From Pontederia crassipes (lineage: Eukaryota > Streptophyta > Magnoliopsida > Commelinales > Pontederiaceae), in assembly GCA_030549335.1 (NCBI GenBank), contig CM060197.1, positions 16,690,501 through 16,754,500 of the forward strand: 64,000 nt of DNA, in the 5' to 3' direction. The notes under the pieces are model-generated. The model saw nothing but the letters and a program-made list of their open reading frames with translations. It was not told the origin of the DNA and did no database searches. Position 1 is the stretch's first letter. The number at the start of each line of letters is the position of its first letter. Shown here in pieces: positions 10,211 to 24,117 of this stretch. The position numbers and the translations under genes are program-made.

Positions 10211-11246
10211 ATCACCTCTTAGGACACCCAAAGTATGTAACAGGTATCTATAACTTATAGCATTGAACCTTACTCTAAGACTCTAATCCCCAAGAGCTTT
10301 ATCATTGATTGTAACGGTTCAACTTCGGTTTGAAATAGAGTTAAAGTTCCAAAGATCTATCACCTCTTAGGACACCCAAAGGATGTAATAAGTATCTATA
10401 ACTTATAGCTTTGAACCTTACTCTAAGACTCTAATCCTCAAGAGCTTTATCATTGATTGTAACGGTTCAACTTCGGTTTGAAATAGAGTTAAAGTTCCGA
10501 AGATCTATCACCTCTTAGGACACCCAAAGGTTGTAATAAGTATCTATAACTTATAGCTTTGAACCTTACTCTAAGACTCTAATCCCCAAGAGTTTTATCA
10601 TTGATTGTAACGGTTCAACTTCGGTTTGAAATAGAGTTAAAGTTTCAAAGATCTATCACCTCTTAGGACACCCAAAGGTTGTAATAAGTTTCTTTAACTT
10701 ATAGCTTTGAACCTTACTCTAAGACTCTAATCCCCAAGAGCTCTATCATTGATTGTAACGGTTCAACTTCGGTTTGAAATAGAGTTAATGTTCTTGAGAT
10801 CTATCATCTCTTAGGACACCCAAAGTATGTAATAAGTATCTATAACTTATAGCTTTGAACCTTACTCTAAGACTCTAATCCCCAAGAGCTTTAACATTGA
10901 TTGTAACGGTTCAACTTCGGTTTGAAATAGAGTTAAAGTTCCAAAGACCTATCACCGCTTAAGACACCCAAAGGTTGTAATAAATATCTATAACTTTTAG
11001 CTTTGAACCTTACTCTAAGACTCTAATCCCCAAGAGCTCTATCATTGATTGTAACGGTTCAACTTCGGTTTGAAATAGAGTTAATGTTCTTGAGATCTAT
11101 CATCTCTTAGGACACCCAAAGTATGTAATAAGTATCTATAACTTATAGCTTTGAACCTTATTCTAAGACTCTAATCCCCAAGAGCTTTAACATTGATTGT
11201 AACGGTTCAACTTCGGTTTGAAATAGAGTTAAAGTTCCAAAGACCT
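10211..11246 (+). repeat. Family I cassette C4, monomers M1-M7
   Basis: A full cassette. M6 has aacttttagc near 10,993, a private change shared only with C6 (near 20,460). From M2 (10,359) onward the block matches 19,826 onward at a constant offset of 9,467 for about 2.95 kb. M1 is not part of that match, so the duplication breakpoint lies at or near the M1/M2 junction. Confidence 0.9.
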
Positions 11247-13307
11247 ATCACCTCTTAAGACACCCAAAGGTTGTAATAAGTATCTATAACTTATAGCTTT
11301 GAACCTTACTCTAAGACTCTAATCCCCAAGAGCTTTATCATTGATTGTAACGGTTCAACTTCGGTTTGAAATAGAGTTAAAGTTCCAAAGATCTATCACC
11401 TCTTAGGACACCCAAAGGTTGTAATAAGTATCTATAACTTATAGCTTTTAACCTTACTCTAAGACTCTAATCCCCAAGAGCTTTATCATTGATTGTAACG
11501 GTTCAACTTCGGTTTGAAATAGAGTTAAAGTTCCAAAGATCTATCACCACTTAGGACACCCAAAGGTTGTAATAGGTATCTATAACTTATAGCTTTGAAC
11601 CTTACTCTAAGACTCTAATCCCCAAGAGCTTTATCATTGATTGTAACGGTTCAACTTCGGTTTGAAATAGAGTTAAAGTTCCAAAGATCTATCACCTCTT
11701 AGGACACCCAAAGGTTGTAATAAGTATCTATAACTTATAGCTTTCAACCTTACTCTAAGACTCTAATCCCCAAGAGCTTTATCATTGATTGTAACGGTTC
11801 AACTTCGGTTTGAAATAGAGTTTAAGTTCCAAAGATCTATCACCTCTTAGGACACCCAAAGGTTGTAATAAGTATCTATAACTTATAGCTTTGAACCTTA
11901 CTCTAAGACTCTAATCCCCAAGAGCTTTATCATTGATTGTAACGGTTCAACTTCGGTTTGAAATAGAGTTAAAGTTCCAAAGATCTATCACCTCTTAGGA
12001 CACCCAAAGTATGTAATAAGTATCTATAACTTATAGCTTTGAACCTTACTCTAAGACTCTAATCCCCAAGAGCTTTATCATTGATTGTAACGGTTCAACT
12101 TCGGTTTGAAATAGAGTTAAAGTTCCAAAGATCTATCACCTCTTAGGACACCCAAAGGTTGTAATAAGTATCTATAACTTATAGCTTTGAACCTTACTCT
12201 AAAACTCTAATCCCCAAGAGCTTTATCATTGATTGTAACGGTTCAACTTCGGTTTGAAATAGAGTTAAAGTTCCAAAGATCTATCACCTCTTAGGACACC
12301 CAAAGGTTGTAATAAGTATCTATAACTTATAGCTTTCAACCTTACTCTAAGACTCTAATCCCCAAGAGCTTTATCATTGATTGTAACGGTTCAACTTCGG
12401 TTTGAAATAGAGTTAAAGTTCCAAAGATCTATCACCTCTTAGGACACCCAAAGGTTGTAATAAGTATCTATAACTTATAGCTTTGAACCTTACTCTAAGA
12501 CTCTAATCCCCAAGAGCTTTATAATTGATTGTAACTGTTCAACTTCGGTTTGAAATAGAGTTAAAGTTCCAAAGATCTATCACCTCTTAGGACACCCAAA
12601 GGTTGTAATAAGTATCTATAACTTATAGCTTTCAACCTTACTCTAAGACTTTAATCCCCAAGAGTTTTATCATTGATTGTAACGGTTCAACTTCGGTTTG
12701 AAATAGAGTTAATGTTCTTGAAATCTATCATCTCTTAGGACACCCAAAGTATGTAATAAGTATCTATAACTTATAGCTTTGAACCTTACTCTAAGACTCT
12801 AATCCCCAAGAGCTTTAACATTGATTGTAACGGTTCAACTTCGGTTTGAAATAGAGTTAAAGTTCCAAAGATCTATCACCTCTTTGGACACCCAATGTAT
12901 GTAATAGGTATCTATAACTTATAGCTTTGAACCTTACTCTAAGACTCTAATCCCCAAGAGCTTTAACATTGATTGCAACGGTTCAACTTCGGTTTGAAAT
13001 AGAGTTAAAGTTCCAAAGATCTATCACCTCTTAGGACACCCAAAGGATGTAATAAGTATCTATAACTTATAGCTTTGAACCTTACTCTAAGACTCTAATC
13101 CCCAAGAGCTTTATCATTGATTGTAACGGTTCAACTTCGGTTTGAAATAGAGTTAAAGTTCCAAAGATCTATCACCTCTTAGGACACCCAAAGGTTGTAA
13201 TAAGTATCTATAACTTATAGCTTTGAACCTTACTCTAAGACTCTAATCCCCAAGAGCTTTATCATTGATTGTAACGGTTCAACTTCGGTTTGAAATAGAG
13301 TTAAAGT
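10359..13307 (+). repeat. Duplicated block B, copy 1 (about 20 monomers)
   Basis: Matches 19,826-22,774 at offset 9,467. Shared private markers: aacttttagc, ttttaacc (11,447), gagtttaag, aaaactcta (12,201), aagactttaatc and cctctttgg (12,879). The copies differ at caccactta near 11,546 (copy 1 only) and gagcattatc near 19,911 (copy 2 only). The block begins at M2 and ends before a boundary of different type. Confidence 0.85.
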
Positions 13308-15982
13308 TCCAAAGACCTATCACCTCTTAAGACACCAAAAGGTTGTAATAAGTATCTATAACATATAGCTTTGAACCTTACTCTAAGACTCTAATCCCCA
13401 AGAGCTCTATCATTGATTGTAACGGTTCAACTTCGGTTTGAAATAGAGTTAAAGTTCCAAAGATCTATCACCTCTTAGGACACCCAAAGGTTGTAATAAG
13501 TATCTATAACTTATAGCTTTGAACCTTACTCTAAGACTCTAATCCCCAAGAGCTTTATCATTGATTGTAACGGTTCAACTTCGGTTTGAAATAGAGTTAA
13601 AGTTCCAAAGATCTATCACCTCTTAGGACACCCAAAGGTTGTAATAAGTATCTATAACTTATAGCTTTCAACCTTACTCTAAGACTCTAATCCCCAAGAG
13701 CTTTATCATTGATTGTAACGGTTCAACTTCGGTTTGAAATAGAGTTAAAGTTCCAAAGATCTATCACCTCTTAGGACACCCAAAGGTTGTAATAAGTATC
13801 TATAACTTATAGCTTTCAACCTTACTCTAAGACTCTAATCCCCAAGAGCTTTATAATTGATTGTAACTGTTCAACTTCGGTTTGAAATAGAGTTAAAGTT
13901 CCAAAGATCTATCACCTCTTAGGACACCCAAAGGTTGTAATAAGTATCTATAACTTATAGCTTTCAACCTTACTCTAAGACTCTAATCCCCAAGAGTTTT
14001 ATCATTGATTGTAACGGTTCAACTTCGGTTTGAAATAGAGTTAATGTTCTTGAAATCTATCATCTCTTAGGACACCCAAAGTATGTAATAAGTATCTATA
14101 ACTTATAGCTTTGAACCTTACTCTAAGACTCTAATCCCCAAGAGCTTTAACATTGATTGTAACGGTTCAACTTCGGTTTGAAATAGAGTTAAAGTTCCAA
14201 AGATCTATCACCTCTTAGGACACCCAATGTATGTAATAGGTATCTATAACTTATAGCTTTGAACCTTACTCTAAGACTCTAATCCCCAAGAGCTTTAACA
14301 TTGATTGCAACGGTTCAACTTCGGTTTGAAATAGAGTTAAAGTTCCAAAGATCTATCACCTCTTAGGACACCCAAAGGATGTAATAAGTATCTATAACTT
14401 ATAGCTTTGAACCTTACTCTAAGACTCTAATCCCCAAGAGCTTTATCATTGATTGTAACGGTTCAACTTCGGTTTGAAATAGAGTTAAAGTTCCAAAGAT
14501 CTATCACCTCTTAGGACACCCAAAGGTTGTAATAAGTATCTATAACTTATAGCTTTGAACCTTACTCTAAGACTCTAATCCCCAAGAGCTTTATCATTGA
14601 TTGTAACGGTTCAACTTCGGTTTGAAATAGAGTTAAAGTTTCAAAGATCTATCACCTCTTAGGACACCCAAAGGTTGTAATAAGTTTCTATAACTTATAG
14701 CTTTGAACCTTACTCTAAGACTCTAATCCCCAAGAGCTCTATCATTGATTGTAACGGTTCAACTTCGGTTTGAAATAGAGTTAATGTTCTTGAGATCTAT
14801 CATCTCTTAGGACACCCAAAGTATGTAATAAGTATCTATAACTTATAGCTTTGAACCTTACTCTAAGACTTTAATCCCGAAGAGTTTTAACATTGATTGT
14901 AACGGTTCAACTTCGGTTTGAAATAGAGTTAAAGTTCCAAAGACCTATCACCTCTTAAGACACCCAAAGGTTGTAATAAGTATCTATAACTTATAGCTTT
15001 GAACCTTACTCTAAGACTCTAATCCCCAAGAGCTTTATCATTGATTGTAACGGTTCAACTTCGGTTTGAAATAGAGTTAAAGTTCCAAAGATCTATCACC
15101 TCTTAGGACACCCAAAGGTTGTAATAAGTATCTATAACTTATAGCTTTGAACCTTACTCTAAGACTCTAATCCCCAAGAGCTTTATCATTGATTGTAACG
15201 GTTCAACTTCGGTTTGAAATAGAGTTAAAGTTCCAAAGATCTATCACCTCTTAGGACACCCAAAGGTTGTAATAAGTATCTATAACTTATAGCTTTGAAC
15301 CTTACTCTAAGACTCTAATCCCCAAGAGCTTTATCATTGATTGTAACGGTTCAACTTCGGTTTGAAATAGAGTTAAAGTTCCAAAGATCTATCACCTCTT
15401 AGGACACCCAAAGGTTGTAATAAGTATCTATAACTTATAGCTTTGAACCTTACTCTAAGACTCTAATCCCCAAGAGCTTTATCATTGATTGTAACGGTTC
15501 AACTTCGGTTTGAAATAGAGTTAATGTTCTTGAAATCTATCATCTCTTGGGACACCCAAAGTATGTAATAAGTATCTATAACTTATAGCTTTGAACCTTA
15601 CTCTAAGACTCTAATCCCCAAGAGCTTTAACATTGATTGTAACGGTTCAACTTCGGTTTGAAATAGAGTTAAAGTTCCAAAGATCTATCACCTCTTAGGA
15701 CACCCAAGGTATGTAATAGGTATCTATAACTTATAGCTTTGAACCTTACTCTAAGACTCTAATCCCCAAGAGCTTTAACATTGATTGTAACGGTTCAACT
15801 TCGGTTTGAAATAGAGTTAAAGTTCCAAAGATCTATCACCTCTTAGGACACCCAAAGGATGTAATATGTATCTATAACTTATAGCTTTGAACCTTACTCT
15901 AAGGCTCTAATCCCCAAGAGCTTTATCATTGATTGTAACGGTTCAACTTCGGTTTGAAATAGAGTTAAAGTTCCAAAGATCT
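11247..15982 (+). repeat. Family I spacer segment of 32 monomers
   Basis: The longest spacer. It contains two versions of the module ttataattg, then gttttatc, then catctcttagg, then ccaatgtatg (ccaatgtatg monomers at 12,875 and 14,207). It also holds ttttaacc near 11,447, aaaactcta near 12,201, and a distinct agacct/cttaag monomer with gacaccaaaagg and acatatagc at 13,319. The first half matches 20,714-22,774 and the second half matches both 1,777-3,848 and 22,342-24,117, so it looks assembled from two amplified blocks. Confidence 0.85.
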
Positions 15983-17755
15983 ATCACCTCTTAGGACACC
16001 CAAAGTATGTAACAGGTATCTATAACTTATAGCATTGAACCTTACTCTAAGACTCTAATCCCCAAGAGCTTTATCATTGATTGTAACGGTTCAACTTCGG
16101 TTTGAAATAGAGTTAAAGTTCCAAAGATCTATCACCTCTTAGGACACCCAAAGGATGTAATAAGTATCTATAACTTATAGCTTTGAACCTTACTCTAAGA
16201 CTCTAATCCTCAAGAGCTTTATCATTGATTGTAACGGTTCAACTTCGGTTTAAAATAGAGTTAAAGTTCCGAAGATCTATCACCTCTTAGGACACCCAAA
16301 GGTTGTAATAAGTATCTATAACTTATAGCTTTGAACCTTACTCTAAGACTCTAATCCCCAAGAGTTTTATCATTGATTGTAACGGTTCAATTTCGGTTTG
16401 AAATAGAGTTAAAGTTTCAAAGATCTATCACCTCTTAGGACACCCAAAGGTTGTAATAAGTTTCTTTAACTTATAGCTTTGAACCTTACTCTAAGACTCT
16501 AATCCCCAAGAGCTCTATCATTGATTGTAACGGTTAAACTTCGGTTTGAAATAGAGTTAATGTTCTTGAGATCTATCATCTCTTAGGACACCCAAAGTAT
16601 GTAATAAGTATCTATAACTTATAGCTTTGAACCTTACTCTAAGACTCTAATCCCCAAGAGCTTTAACATTGATTGTAACGGTTCAACTTCGGTTTGAAAT
16701 AGAGTTAAAGTTCCAAAGACCTATCACCGCTTAAGACACCCAAAGGTTGTAATAAATATCTATAACTTATAGCTTTGAACCTTACTCTAAGACTCTAATC
16801 CCCAAGAGCTCTATCATTGATTGTAACGGTTCAACTTCGGTTTGAAATAGAGTTAATGTTCTTGAGATCTATCATCTCTTAGGACACCCAAAGTATGTAA
16901 TAAGTATCTATAACTTATAGCTTTGAACCTTATTCTAAGACTCTAATCCCCAAGAGCTTTAACATTGATTGTAACGGTTCAACTTCGGTTTGAAATAGAG
17001 TTAAAGTTCCAAAGACCTATCACCTCTTAAGACACCCAAAGGTTGTAATAAGTATCTATAACTTATAGCTTTGAACCTTACTCGAAGACTCTAATCCCCA
17101 AGAGCTTTATCATTGATTGTAACGGTTCAACTTTGGTTTGAAATAGAGTTAAAGTTCCAAAGATCTATCACCTCTTAGGACACCCAAAGGTTGTAATAAG
17201 TATCTATAACTTATAGCTTTGAACCTTACTCTAAGACTCTAATCCCCAAGAGCTTTATCATTGATTGTAACGGTTCAACTTCGGTTTGAAATAGAGTTAA
17301 AGTTCCAAAGATCTATCACCTCTTAGGACACCCAAAGGTTGTAATCAGTATCTATAACTTATAGCTTTGAACCTTACTCTAAGACTCTAATCCCCAAGAG
17401 CTTTATCATTGATTGTAACGGTTCAACTTCGGTTTGAAATAGAGTTAAAGTTCCAAAGATCTATCACCTCTTAGGACACCCAAAGGTTGTAATAAGTATC
17501 TATAACTTATAGCTTTGAACCTTACTCTAAGACTCTAATCCCCAAGAGCTTTATCATTGATTGTAACGGTTCAACTTCGGTTTGAAATAGAGTTAATGTT
17601 CTTGAAATCTATCATCTCTTGGGACACCCAAAGTATGTAATAAGTATCTATAACTTATAGCTTTGAACCTTACTCTAAGACTCTAATCCCCAAGAGCTTT
17701 AACATTGATTGTAACGGTTCAACTTCGGTTTGAAATAGAGTTAAAGTTCCAAAGA
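14503..17755 (+). repeat. Duplicated block A, copy 2 (22 monomers)
   Basis: Partner of 2369-5621. From 14,207 up to the middle of M6 near 16,790 it also matches 22,342 onward at offset 8,135, so parts of this block exist in three copies. Copy 2 has aatatctat where copy 1 has aatatatat in M6. Confidence 0.82.
15983..17018 (+). repeat. Family I cassette C5, monomers M1-M7
   Basis: A full cassette, 12,134 bp after C2 and 5,772 bp (39 monomers) after C4. M4 has the ggttaaac variant of C1 and C2. M2 has a private ggtttaaaatag near 16,249 and M3 a private caatttcgg near 16,389. It sits inside two overlapping duplications: with C2 (offset 12,134) and with C7 (offset 8,135, from about 14,207 to the middle of M6). 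Confidence 0.9.
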
Positions 17756-18646
17756 TCTATCACCTCTTAGGACACCCAAGGTATGTAATAGGTATCTATA
17801 ACTTATAGCTTTGAACCTTACTCTAAGACTCTAATCCCCAAGAGCTTTAACATTGATTGTAACGGTTCAACTTCGGTTTGAAATAGAGTTAAAGTTCCAA
17901 AGATCTATCACCTCTTAGGACACCCAAAGGATGTAATAAGTATCTATAACTTATAGCTTTGAACCTTACTCTAAGGCTCTAATCCCCAAGAGCTTTATCA
18001 TTGATTGTAACGGTTCAACTTCGGTTTGAAATAGAGTTAAAGTTCCAAAGATCTATCACCTCTTAGGACACCCAAAGGTTGTAATAAGTATCTATAACTT
18101 ATAGCTTTGAACCTTACTCTAAGACTCTAATCCCCAAGAGCTTTATCATTGATTGTAACGGTTCAACTTCGGTTTGAAATAGAGTTAAAGTTCCAAAGAT
18201 CTATCACCTCTTAGGACACCCAAAGGTTGTAATAAGTATCTATAACTTATAGCTTTGAACCTTACTCTAAGACTCTAATCCCCAAGAGCTTTATCATTGA
18301 TTGTAACGGTTCAACTTCGGTTTGAAATAGAGTTAAAGTTCCAAAGATCTATCACCTCTTAGGACACCCAAAGTATGTAATAGGTATCTATAACTTATAG
18401 CTTTGAACCTTACTCTAAGACTCTAATCCCCAAGAGCTTTAACATTGATTGTAACGGTTCAACTTCGGTTTGAAATAGAGTTAAAGTTCCAAAGATCTAT
18501 CACCTCTCAGGACACCCAAAGGTTGTAATAAGTATCTATAACTTATAGCTTTGAACCTTACTCTAAGACTCTAATCCCCAAGAGCTTTATCATTGATTGT
18601 AACGGTTCAACTTCGGTTTGAAATAGAGTTAAAGTTCCAAAGATCT

Positions 18647-18792
18647 ATCACCTTAGGACACCCAAAGGTTGTAATCAGTATCTATAACTTATAGCTTTGA
18701 ACCTTACTCTAAGACTCTAATCCCCAAGAGCTTTATCATTGATTGTAACGGTTCAACTTCGGTTTGAAATAGAGTTAATGTTCTTGAAATCT
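18647..18792 (+). repeat. 146-bp length-variant monomer (paralogue of 6809)
   Basis: It carries the same two-base loss as 6809-6954 and is flanked by the same monomer types: gtatgtaatagg two monomers before, and catctcttggg then caaggtatg after. The preceding monomer has a private cctctcagg. Confidence 0.95.
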
Positions 18793-19532
18793 ATCATCTC
18801 TTGGGACACCCAAAGTATGTAATAAGTATCTATAACTTATAGCTTTGAACCTTACTCTAAGACTCTAATCCCCAAGAGCTTTAACATTGATTGTAACGGT
18901 TCAACTTCGGTTTGAAATAGAGTTAAAGTTCCAAAGATCTATCACCTCTTAGGACACCCAAGGTATGTAATAGGTATCTATAACTTATAGCTTTGAACCT
19001 TACTCTAAGACTCTAATCCCCAAGAGCTTTAACATTGATTGTAACGGTTCAACTTCGGTTTGAAATAGAGTTAAAGTTCCAAAGATCTATCACCTCTTAG
19101 GACACCCAAAGGATGTAATAAGTATCTATAACTTATAGCTTTGAACCTTACTCTAAGGCTCTAATCCCCAAGAGCTTTGTCATTGATTGTAACGGTTCAA
19201 CTTCGGTTTGAAATAGAGTTAATGTTCTTGAAATCTATCATCTCTTGGGACACCCAAAGTATGTAATAAGTATCTATAACTTATAGCTTTGAACCTTACT
19301 CTAAGACTCTAATCCCCAAGAGCTTTATCATTGATTGTAACGGTTCAACTTCGGTTTGAAATAGAGTTAAAGTTCCAAAGATCTATCACCTCTTAGGACA
19401 CCCAAAGGTTGTAATAAGTATCTATAACTTATAGCTTTCAACCTTACTCTAAGACTCTAATCCCCAAGAGCTTTATCATTGATTGTAACGGTTCAACTTC
19501 GGTTTGAAATAGAGTTTAAGTTCCAAAGATCT

Positions 19533-19677
19533 ATCACCTCTTAGGACACCCAAAGGTTGTAATAATCTATAACTTATAGCTTTGAACCTTACTCTAAGAC
19601 TCTAATCCCCAAGAGCTTTATCATTGATTGTAACGGTTCAACTTCGGTTTGAAATAGAGTTAAAGTTCCAAAGATCT
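19533..19677 (+). repeat. 145-bp length-variant monomer
   Basis: Three bases are missing near 19,566, so aataagtatctat reads aataatctat. This is the largest length change in the window, and I saw no second copy of it. Confidence 0.93.
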
Positions 19678-19825
19678 ATCACCTCTTAGGACACCCAAAG
19701 TATGTAATAAGTATCTATAACTTATAGCTTTGAACCTTACTCTAAGACTCTAATCCCCAAGAGCTTTATCATTGATTGTAACGGTTCAACTTCGGTTTGA
19801 AATAGAGTTAAAGTTCCAAAGATCT

Positions 19826-20713
19826 ATCACCTCTTAGGACACCCAAAGGATGTAATAAGTATCTATAACTTATAGCTTTGAACCTTACTCTAAGACTCTA
19901 ATCCTCAAGAGCATTATCATTGATTGTAACGGTTCAACTTCGGTTTGAAATAGAGTTAAAGTTCCGAAGATCTATCACCTCTTAGGACACCCAAAGGTTG
20001 TAATAAGTATCTATAACTTATAGCTTTGAACCTTACTCTAAGACTCTAATCCCCAAGAGTTTTATCATTGATTGTAACGGTTCAACTTCGGTTTGAAATA
20101 GAGTTAAAGTTTCAAAGATCTATCACCTCTTAGGACACCCAAAGGTTGTAATAAGTTTCTTTAACTTATAGCTTTGAACCTTACTCTAAGACTCTAATCC
20201 CCAAGAGCTCTATCATTGATTGTAACGGTTCAACTTCGGTTTGAAATAGAGTTAATGTTCTTGAGATCTATCATCTCTTAGGACACCCAAAGTATGTAAT
20301 AAGTATCTATAACTTATAGCTTTGAACCTTACTCTAAGACTCTAATCCCCAAGAGCTTTAACATTGATTGTAACGGTTCAACTTCGGTTTGAAATAGAGT
20401 TAAAGTTCCAAAGACCTATCACCGCTTAAGACACCCAAAGGTTGTAATAAATATCTATAACTTTTAGCTTTGAACCTTACTCTAAGACTCTAATCCCCAA
20501 GAGCTCTATCATTGATTGTAACGGTTCAACTTCGGTTTGAAATAGAGTTAATGTTCTTGAGATCTATCATCTCTTAGGACACCCAAAGTATGTAATAAGT
20601 ATCTATAACTTATAGCTTTGAACCTTATTCTAAGACTCTAATCCCCAAGAGCTTTAACATTGATTGTAACGGTTCAACTTCGGTTTGAAATAGAGTTAAA
20701 GTTCCAAAGACCT
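19826..20713 (+). repeat. Family I cassette C6, M2-M7 (no M1)
   Basis: A copy of the C4 cassette minus M1; the monomer in the M1 place (19,678) is a gtatgtaataag type. It shares the private aacttttagc of M6 with C4 and has its own gagcattatc in M2 near 19,911. The shared block continues to about 22,774, including ttttaacc, aaaactcta, an aagactttaatc monomer and cctctttgg. Confidence 0.9.
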
Positions 20714-22774
20714 ATCACCTCTTAAGACACCCAAAGGTTGTAATAAGTATCTATAACTTATAGCTTTGAACCTTACTCTAAGACTCTAATCCCCAAGAGC
20801 TTTATCATTGATTGTAACGGTTCAACTTCGGTTTGAAATAGAGTTAAAGTTCCAAAGATCTATCACCTCTTAGGACACCCAAAGGTTGTAATAAGTATCT
20901 ATAACTTATAGCTTTTAACCTTACTCTAAGACTCTAATCCCCAAGAGCTTTATCATTGATTGTAACGGTTCAACTTCGGTTTGAAATAGAGTTAAAGTTC
21001 CAAAGATCTATCACCTCTTAGGACACCCAAAGGTTGTAATAGGTATCTATAACTTATAGCTTTGAACCTTACTCTAAGACTCTAATCCCCAAGAGCTTTA
21101 TCATTGATTGTAACGGTTCAACTTCGGTTTGAAATAGAGTTAAAGTTCCAAAGATCTATCACCTCTTAGGACACCCAAAGGTTGTAATAAGTATCTATAA
21201 CTTATAGCTTTCAACCTTACTCTAAGACTCTAATCCCCAAGAGCTTTATCATTGATTGTAACGGTTCAACTTCGGTTTGAAATAGAGTTTAAGTTCCAAA
21301 GATCTATCACCTCTTAGGACACCCAAAGGTTGTAATAAGTATCTATAACTTATAGCTTTGAACCTTACTCTAAGACTCTAATCCCCAAGAGCTTTATCAT
21401 TGATTGTAACGGTTCAACTTCGGTTTGAAATAGAGTTAAAGTTCCAAAGATCTATCACCTCTTAGGACACCCAAAGTATGTAATAAGTATCTATAACTTA
21501 TAGCTTTGAACCTTACTCTAAGACTCTAATCCCCAAGAGCTTTATCATTGATTGTAACGGTTCAACTTCGGTTTGAAATAGAGTTAAAGTTCCAAAGATC
21601 TATCACCTCTTAGGACACCCAAAGGTTGTAATAAGTATCTATAACTTATAGCTTTGAACCTTACTCTAAAACTCTAATCCCCAAGAGCTTTATCATTGAT
21701 TGTAACGGTTCAACTTCGGTTTGAAATAGAGTTAAAGTTCCAAAGATCTATCACCTCTTAGGACACCCAAAGGTTGTAATAAGTATCTATAACTTATAGC
21801 TTTCAACCTTACTCTAAGACTCTAATCCCCAAGAGCTTTATCATTGATTGTAACGGTTCAACTTCGGTTTGAAATAGAGTTAAAGTTCCAAAGATCTATC
21901 ACCTCTTAGGACACCCAAAGGTTGTAATAAGTATCTATAACTTATAGCTTTGAACCTTACTCTAAGACTCTAATCCCCAAGAGCTTTATAATTGATTGTA
22001 ACTGTTCAACTTCGGTTTGAAATAGAGTTAAAGTTCCAAAGATCTATCACCTCTTAGGACACCCAAAGGTTGTAATAAGTATCTATAACTTATAGCTTTC
22101 AACCTTACTCTAAGACTTTAATCCCCAAGAGTTTTATCATTGATTGTAACGGTTCAACTTCGGTTTGAAATAGAGTTAATGTTCTTGAAATCTATCATCT
22201 CTTAGGACACCCAAAGTATGTAATAAGTATCTATAACTTATAGCTTTGAACCTTACTCTAAGACTCTAATCCCCAAGAGCTTTAACATTGATTGTAACGG
22301 TTCAACTTCGGTTTGAAATAGAGTTAAAGTTCCAAAGATCTATCACCTCTTTGGACACCCAATGTATGTAATAGGTATCTATAACTTATAGCTTTGAACC
22401 TTACTCTAAGACTCTAATCCCCAAGAGCTTTAACATTGATTGCAACGGTTCAACTTCGGTTTGAAATAGAGTTAAAGTTCCAAAGATCTATCACCTCTTA
22501 GGACACCCAAAGGATGTAATAAGTATCTATAACTTATAGCTTTGAACCTTACTCTAAGACTCTAATCCCCAAGAGCTTTATCATTGATTGTAACGGTTCA
22601 ACTTCGGTTTGAAATAGAGTTAAAGTTCCAAAGATCTATCACCTCTTAGGACACCCAAAGGTTGTAATAAGTATCTATAACTTATAGCTTTGAACCTTAC
22701 TCTAAGACTCTAATCCCCAAGAGCTTTATCATTGATTGTAACGGTTCAACTTCGGTTTGAAATAGAGTTAAAGT
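19826..22774 (+). repeat. Duplicated block B, copy 2 (about 20 monomers)
   Basis: Partner of 10,359-13,307. Its last three monomers overlap the start of a further match to 14,207 onward, showing that block B and block A have been spliced together at about 22,342-22,774. Confidence 0.85.
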
Positions 22775-24117
22775 TTCAAAGATCTATCACCTCTTAGGAC
22801 ACCCAAAGGTTGTAATAAGTTTCTATAACTTATAGCTTTGAACCTTACTCTAAGACTCTAATCCCCAAGAGCTCTATCATTGATTGTAACGGTTCAACTT
22901 CGGTTTGAAATAGAGTTAATGTTCTTGAGATCTATCATCTCTTAGGACACCCAAAGTATGTAATAAGTATCTATAACTTATAGCTTTGAACCTTACTCTA
23001 AGACTCTAATCCCCAAGAGCTTTAACATTGATTGTAACGGTTCAACTTCGGTTTGAAATAGAGTTAAAGTTCCAAAGACCTATCACCTCTTAAGACACCC
23101 AAAGGTTGTAATAAGTATCTATAACTTATAGCTTTGAACCTTACTCTAAGACTCTAATCCCCAAGAGCTTTATCATTGATTGTAACGGTTCAACTTCGGT
23201 TTGAAATAGAGTTAAAGTTCCAAAGATCTATCACCTCTTAGGACACCCAAAGGTTGTAATAAGTATCTATAACTTATAGCTTTGAACCTTACTCTAAGAC
23301 TCTAATCCCCAAGAGCTTTATCATTGATTGTAACGGTTCAACTTCGGTTTGAAATAGAGTTAAAGTTCCAAAGATCTATCACCTCTTAGGACACCCAAAG
23401 GTTGTAATCAGTATCTATAACTTATAGCTTTGAACCTTACTCTAAGACTCTAATCCCCAAGAGCTTTATCATTGATTGTAACGGTTCAACTTCGGTTTGA
23501 AATAGAGTTAAAGTTCCAAAGATCTATCACCTCTTAGGACACCCAAAGGTTGTAATAAGTATCTATAACTTATAGCTTTGAACCTTACTCTAAGACTCTA
23601 ATCCCCAAGAGCTTTATCATTGATTGTAACGGTTCAACTTCGGTTTGAAATAGAGTTAATGTTCTTGAAATCTATCATCTCTTGGGACACCCAAAGTATG
23701 TAATAAGTATCTATAACTTATAGCTTTGAACCTTACTCTAAGACTCTAATCCCCAAGAGCTTTAACATTGATTGTAACGGTTCAACTTCGGTTTGAAATA
23801 GAGTTAAAGTTCCAAAGATCTATCACCTCTTAGGACACCCAAGGTATGTAATAGGTATCTATAACTTATAGCTTTGAACCTTACTCTAAGACTCTAATCC
23901 CCAAGAGCTTTAACATTGATTGTAACGGTTCAACTTCGGTTTGAAATAGAGTTATAGTTCCAAAGATCTATCACCTCTTAGGACACCCAAAGGATGTAAT
24001 AAGTATCTATAACTTATAGCTTTGAACCTTACTCTAAGGCTCTAATCCCCAAGAGCTTTATCATTGATTGTAACGGTTCAACTTCGGTTTGAAATAGATT
24101 TAAAGTTCCAAAGATCT
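20714..24117 (+). repeat. Family I spacer segment of 23 monomers
   Basis: The first fourteen monomers copy 11,247-13,307 (offset 9,467). From 22,342 the block also matches 14,207 onward (offset 8,135), so two older blocks overlap in this segment. It ends with the lead-in trio (catctcttggg, caaggtatg, ggatg plus aaggctcta) before M1. Private changes include gttatagttcc near 23,954 and tagatttaaag near 24,097. Confidence 0.85.

Larger units (their letters stand above)
17019..19825 (+). repeat. Family I spacer segment of 19 monomers (5 bp short)
   Basis: Plain monomers plus three catctcttggg monomers (17,611, 18,793, 19,237), each preceded by a ttcttgaa boundary. Two monomers are short: 18,647 by two bases and 19,533 by three. 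At 19,089 a ggatg plus aaggctcta monomer (with a private gctttgtc) ends directly in ttcttgaa, joining two modules that are normally separate, a likely recombination chimera. Part of the segment pairs with 6,365-7,310. Confidence 0.85.
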